Source: Candidatus Altimarinota bacterium (GTDB lineage Bacteria; Patescibacteriota; Gracilibacteria; UBA4473). Taken from it: a stretch of DNA of 8,707 bases. The stretch lies in the NCBI GenBank assembly GCA_018401175.1, contig JAGYLK010000184.1:1-8707 (forward strand). The letters are read 5' to 3'. Positions 6,093-8,707 of the stretch are shown here, piece after piece; within the stretch, counting starts at the first letter, position 1; each line of letters begins with the position of its first letter. The translations under genes were made by a program, and so were the position numbers. The notes beneath the pieces are model-generated. The model worked only from the letters and a program-made list of their open reading frames with translations. It ran no database searches and had not been told where the DNA came from.

Positions 6093-6121
6093 ATTGTAGC
6101 GTGCTCTTTTTCCTCTCGCAA
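6093..6121 (-). promoter_or_regulatory. Promoter of the His-loop membrane protein gene
   Basis: On the minus strand TTGCGA (6116-6121), a 17-base spacer and TACAAT (6093-6098). The -10 ends 5 bases before the ATG at 6087, so the transcript would begin at the start codon. It lies in the short gap after the cysteine desulfurase gene. Confidence 0.55.
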
Positions 6122-6123
6122 AC

Positions 6124-7308
6124 TCAATTTGATCCTGGTGGATTCGGCGGAACGGGAGAGATAGATCGGAGATAGGCGATGATTTCTTTGAGCTCATCAA
6201 TCGCTTTATCGAGTAATTCCTTTGTCGTTGCCTTTCCGAGGGTAAAGCGAATCGAACCATGCGCCCATCCGTGTCCCTGTCCTGTAGCAAGGATTACGTG
6301 ACTTGCATCCAAATCAGCGCTGGTGCAGGCACTTCCGGTGCTGGCGCAGATTCCGCGTTCATCAAGTTTCAAAAGAATTCCTTCGCCTTCTACTCCCCAA
6401 AAAGAAAAATTAATATTGTTTGGTAAGCGATGTTCGTGACTTCCATTGAGTTGGACGTGCTTTATTTCTTTTTGAATTCGTTCAATGGCATGATCCCGAA
6501 GTTGAGATAATCGGATTGCCTCACTCTTCCTGTGTTCTGAGGCGAGTTGCAATGCTTTTGCAAAACCGATGATTCCGGCAATATTTTCAGTTCCAGCACG
6601 ACGATTGTATTCTTGTCCGCCCCCGGTTATTTGCGGGCGAAGCGGTGTTCCGGATTTGACAAACAAGGCTCCCATCCCACGTGGTCCATAAAATTTATGT
6701 CCTGAAAGAGAAAGCAGATCAACGCCCATTTTTTCCACATTACAATCGAGATGGACGCCTCCTTGTACGGCGTCTGTATGGAGAAATATCTTTTTCCCAG
6801 TTTCTTGCAAAAACTCAGCAATTTCTTTTATAGGCTGAATCGTCCCAATTTCATTATTCGCCATCATGATGGAAACGAGTTTTGTGTTTTCTCGAATTGC
6901 CTTTTTGAGATTTTCCAGGGAAACACGACCGTCTTTTTCTACTTGCAATATGGAAATTTCATGTCCGTCTCGCGCCAAATCTTCGGCTGTATGCAATATA
7001 GCATGATGTTCAATAGAACTGGTGATCATGTGATGTTTTTCTCCCGGTCGAGCGTTCATTACTCCTCGGAGAGCGAGATTGTCAGATTCACTTCCCCCTG
7101 AAGTAAAAATGATTTCTCCAGGCATACATCCGAGAATTTCTGCAACAGTTTCCCGTGCGCGCCCAAGGGCTTCTTTGGTGGCAAATCCACCAGCATAAAA
7201 TCCTCCCGGATTCCAGCATTCTTGTGTCATCCACGGTTTCATAACCTCAAATACTTCTGGCGCAAGAGGCGTCGTGGCAGCGTGATCGAGATATATGGTT
7301 TTACTCAT
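6124..7308 (-). CDS. nifS: Cysteine desulfurase (NifS/IscS family)
   Basis: This PLP enzyme takes sulfur from cysteine and passes it as a persulfide to the cluster scaffold. It has 394 residues, the normal family length. It opens with IYLDHAATTPL (5-15). His101 in SSIEHHAIL stacks on PLP, Asp179 and Gln182 in HTDAVQ contact the cofactor, Lys205 in SLSGHKFYGPRG forms the Schiff base, and Cys328 in STGSACTS is the catalytic persulfide cysteine. These align with E. coli IscS His104, Asp180, Gln183, Lys206 and Cys328. RRAGTENI (236-243) is also present. The C-terminus ends in a proline-rich PVPPNPPGSN instead of the IscS tail. Its ATG overlaps the end of the scaffold gene by 8 bases (ATGAGTAA), a sign of coupled translation. 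Whether NifS or IscS is the better name cannot be settled here. Confidence 0.96.
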   Translation of the reverse strand: MSKTIYLDHAATTPLAPEVFEVMKPWMTQECWNPGGFYAGGFATKEALGRARETVAEILGCMPGEIIFTSGGSESDNLALRGVMNARPGEKHHMITSSIEHHAILHTAEDLARDGHEISILQVEKDGRVSLENLKKAIRENTKLVSIMMANNEIGTIQPIKEIAEFLQETGKKIFLHTDAVQGGVHLDCNVEKMGVDLLSLSGHKFYGPRGMGALFVKSGTPLRPQITGGGQEYNRRAGTENIAGIIGFAKALQLASEHRKSEAIRLSQLRDHAIERIQKEIKHVQLNGSHEHRLPNNINFSFWGVEGEGILLKLDERGICASTGSACTSADLDASHVILATGQGHGWAHGSIRFTLGKATTKELLDKAIDELKEIIAYLRSISPVPPNPPGSN

Positions 7309-7945
7309 TGTTTCCGGAAAAATATTTTTCTTTGGTCTTTTCTATCAATTCTTCTACGTCCCCGATACAGGTTCCGCATCCAGTTCCCGCTCCTGTTTTT
7401 TTCATCATGAGGTCGAGAGTGGTTGCGCCTTCGAGCACGGCATCTTCTATGTCAGCATCAGTTACTTGTTTGCAGGCACAAATAATTTTTGTCGTTGGTG
7501 GTGCGGGGATGCGATTTATTTGTTCGGTTTTCTTGAAATAATCAGTAATAGCTCCGCGAAGGGCTTCATCGCCAAGAACAGAACAGTGAACTTTTCTATC
7601 GGGCAATCCCCCCAATCGATCAAGAATATGTTGTGGACGAAGTTTAAGCGCGTCATCAATCTTCATTCCTTCATTTTCCGTAATCATCACAGAAAGCATG
7701 GAAGTACTCGCGATTGCGCTTGCACATCCAAAAGTGCTCCATCGACAAGCTTTTATCCGATCGGAGTCAGAATCTATTTGAATCATCACTTTCATTTCAT
7801 CTCCACAGGCAGGAGATCCGACGAGGCCTTCTCCATCGGGAATGAATTCTTCGCCTTCGCGTATGGCATTTCGCGGATGAAAGAAATGATCTTTGACCGT
7901 AGCGCTGTATAACCAGCGTTGTTTTTCGTTGTGTGTATCGTGCAT
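7301..7945 (-). CDS. nifU: NifU/IscU-type Fe-S scaffold with BFD [2Fe-2S] domain
   Basis: This is a 214-residue cluster-assembly scaffold and the first gene of an operon with cysteine desulfurase. The N-terminal IscU domain (about 10-140) has all ligands: Cys47 and Asp49 in GSPACGDE, Cys74 in TFGCASAIASTS and Cys121 in KVHCSVLG. The second domain (about 153-200) is a BFD/ferredoxin-like [2Fe-2S] module with Cys156, Cys158, Cys190 and Cys193 in the pattern ICAC...GTGCGTC. This is the arrangement of the first two-thirds of Azotobacter NifU; the C-terminal Nfu domain is absent. The ATG at 7943-7945 has no Shine-Dalgarno. TTGCCA-N16-TAAACT ends 9 bases before it. The enzyme pair suggests a general [Fe-S] assembly role; nothing here suggests nitrogen fixation. 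Confidence 0.95.
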   Translation of the reverse strand: MHDTHNEKQRWLYSATVKDHFFHPRNAIREGEEFIPDGEGLVGSPACGDEMKVMIQIDSDSDRIKACRWSTFGCASAIASTSMLSVMITENEGMKIDDALKLRPQHILDRLGGLPDRKVHCSVLGDEALRGAITDYFKKTEQINRIPAPPTTKIICACKQVTDADIEDAVLEGATTLDLMMKKTGAGTGCGTCIGDVEELIEKTKEKYFSGNNE

Positions 7946-7954
7946 TGTGGACTG

Positions 7955-7982
7955 AGTTTACTGTGCGTGTTATTTCTGGCAA
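7955..7982 (-). promoter_or_regulatory. Possible promoter of the nifU-nifS operon
   Basis: On the minus strand TTGCCA (7977-7982, 5/6), a 16-base spacer and TAAACT (7955-7960, 4/6). The predicted start is about 3 bases before the nifU ATG, again nearly leaderless. No IscR-like operator was recognised. Confidence 0.4.
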
Positions 7983-8058
7983 ACTTTTTTCCGGCGCAAG
8001 TTATTCTCCTTTTCTTTTCGTGGGAAAAAATTTTGACGGTTTTATTTTTATACTGAAG

Positions 8059-8469
8059 ATGAGGGCGATGAAATTTTTTTTATCGATTCTTTCTTTGTTC
8101 GGGAAATTATCCCTTTTGGGATGTTTTTCTTTGTTCAGTGGACATTGTGGAATCACAGAAGTCGCAGTGGCGTCACCCTGTCATGCGAGTGAGACAGAGA
8201 GGACATTGGAAAAAAACACAACAGAGCCGTGTGGACAGTGTGAAAATTCAGTTCATTTTTGGTCAGAGCCAATTGTATATGTTTCTTTTTCTCAGGAAAA
8301 AATTCCCCCTTTCTCCCACGCCTGTTTTTTTGAAGAGAGGGAGGAGGAATTGAATATTAACGAAATTCTTGTTTCGCCAGCAAAACGTCCTCCTGATGAA
8401 ATAGAGAATGAAGCGTTTAAAAAAGTGGCCAAATCAACTGTTTGGCAAAATTCAGACTGCTTGCTTTGA
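8059..8469 (+). CDS. Predicted exported cysteine-containing protein, unknown function
   Basis: This 136-residue protein is not recognised. It begins MRAMKFFLSILSLFGKLSLL, a basic start followed by a long hydrophobic stretch to about residue 38, so it is exported or membrane-anchored. Cleavage after AVA near residue 38 would be possible; LLGC at 19-22 faintly resembles a lipobox, but the hydrophobic run continues past it. The exported part has Cys41, a CGQC pair (58-61), Cys89 and Cys134, so disulphides or metal binding are possible, and an acidic stretch EEREEELN (92-99). The frame is open to 7933, but those residues look random, so the start is the ATG at 8059 or 8068. TATACT at 8049-8054 may be a -10 box. 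It is divergent from nifU and followed by another exported protein gene. Confidence 0.65.
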   Translation: MRAMKFFLSILSLFGKLSLLGCFSLFSGHCGITEVAVASPCHASETERTLEKNTTEPCGQCENSVHFWSEPIVYVSFSQEKIPPFSHACFFEEREEELNINEILVSPAKRPPDEIENEAFKKVAKSTVWQNSDCLL

Positions 8470-8481
8470 TGTAAAATAAAA

Positions 8482-8514
8482 TGAAACATTTTTACGAGAA
8501 GAAATAATGTTTCA
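8482..8514. repeat. 9-bp inverted repeat after the exported-protein gene
   Basis: TGAAACATT (8482-8490) and AATGTTTCA (8506-8514) are perfect inverted arms around a 15-base spacer, 12 bases after the TGA stop codon. No T-run follows, so an operator of the next gene or an mRNA-end hairpin are both possible. Confidence 0.5.
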
Positions 8515-8576
8515 GCAAAAGGAGTTGTGATCTTTTTGTCTTTTCTCTTCTCTTAGTTTTTTAAAAAATAATAACG

Positions 8577-8707
8577 ATGAAAAAATACTTTATGATTTTC
8601 GGTCTTGCTCTCGTGGCGGGAATTGGCGTTTTTGCTCTTACAGACAGCATGGCAGGGACGGATTTATTGGCGAGCACGGTTCCAACAGTCGAATGTGATT
8701 GTGAAAC
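8577..8707 (+). CDS. Predicted exported protein, N-terminal part (cut by window end)
   Basis: Only 43 codons are visible, starting at the ATG at 8577. MKKYFMIFGLALVAGIGVFA followed by LTDSMAGTD is a typical signal peptide: two lysines, a hydrophobic core of about 16 residues and a likely cleavage after SMA near residue 25. The early mature part contains CDC (39-41 region), so cysteines occur here as in the preceding gene. The frame stays open to the window end. The 107-base gap before it contains the inverted repeat and a T-rich stretch, so it may have its own promoter (AATAAT at 8567-8572 is a weak -10 candidate). The family cannot be named from this fragment. Confidence 0.7.
   Translation, partial: MKKYFMIFGLALVAGIGVFALTDSMAGTDLLASTVPTVECDCE

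Noticed and set aside
7295..7912. Plus-strand 205-codon open frame opposite nifU
   Set aside because: It is antisense to nifU, whose catalytic cysteines and domains are unmistakable; the antisense product is low-complexity Phe/Ser-rich.
7933..8058. Upstream extension of the exported-protein ORF
   Set aside because: It overlaps the nifU start and its promoter, and would bury the export signal behind 42 unrelated residues.
8519..8554. AAGGAG followed by a GTG mini-ORF of nine codons
   Set aside because: The spacing is only 2 bases, the peptide is tiny and featureless, and no other gene here uses a Shine-Dalgarno.

Overview
The window is a gene-dense stretch of about 42% GC (estimated by eye) from a bacterium. 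It carries housekeeping genes on both strands, short intergenic gaps and almost no Shine-Dalgarno sequences. Several ATG codons sit only 3 to 11 bases after a -10-like hexamer, which suggests leaderless mRNAs. The standard code fits: conserved Gly positions use GGN and no gene body has an in-frame TGA, so the UGA=Gly code of Gracilibacteria/Absconditabacteria is unlikely. Gene content and style recall the candidate phyla radiation (perhaps Peregrinibacteria-like), but this is a low-confidence guess.

Layout. (1) 1-1327, minus strand: a pyrimidine operon of pyrB (aspartate carbamoyltransferase) followed by pyrC (dihydroorotase, cut by the window edge). A near-consensus promoter is followed at once by a 38-codon leader ORF and a small hairpin with eight U residues upstream of pyrB. 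This looks like a pyrL-type attenuator. A perfect 18-bp palindrome lies between pyrB and pyrC. (2) 1324-1846, minus strand: a DUF559 (Vsr-like) endonuclease gene bracketed by an exact 16-bp direct repeat and preceded by a 70-bp nested palindrome. It looks like an inserted element between recJ and pyrB. (3) 1848-3539, minus strand: recJ, the single-strand DNA exonuclease. (4) 3689-5494, plus strand: a two-gene operon of a DUF2797 zinc-finger protein and a CorA-superfamily Mg2+ channel that resembles eukaryotic Mrs2. (5) 5527-7945, minus strand: an IscU/NifU-type scaffold with a BFD [2Fe-2S] domain overlapping a cysteine desulfurase (iron-sulfur cluster assembly), then a separately promoted five-TM membrane protein with a His-rich loop. 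(6) 8059-8707, plus strand: two genes for predicted exported, cysteine-containing small proteins of unknown function, the second cut by the window end.

Working together: NifU and NifS form a sulfur donor/scaffold pair. PyrB and PyrC catalyse consecutive steps of de novo UMP synthesis. The possibly new items are the DUF559/palindrome element, the pyr leader, and the pairing of a DUF2797 protein with an Mrs2-type channel. No gap exceeds 300 bases, and I saw no tRNA, rRNA or CRISPR array.
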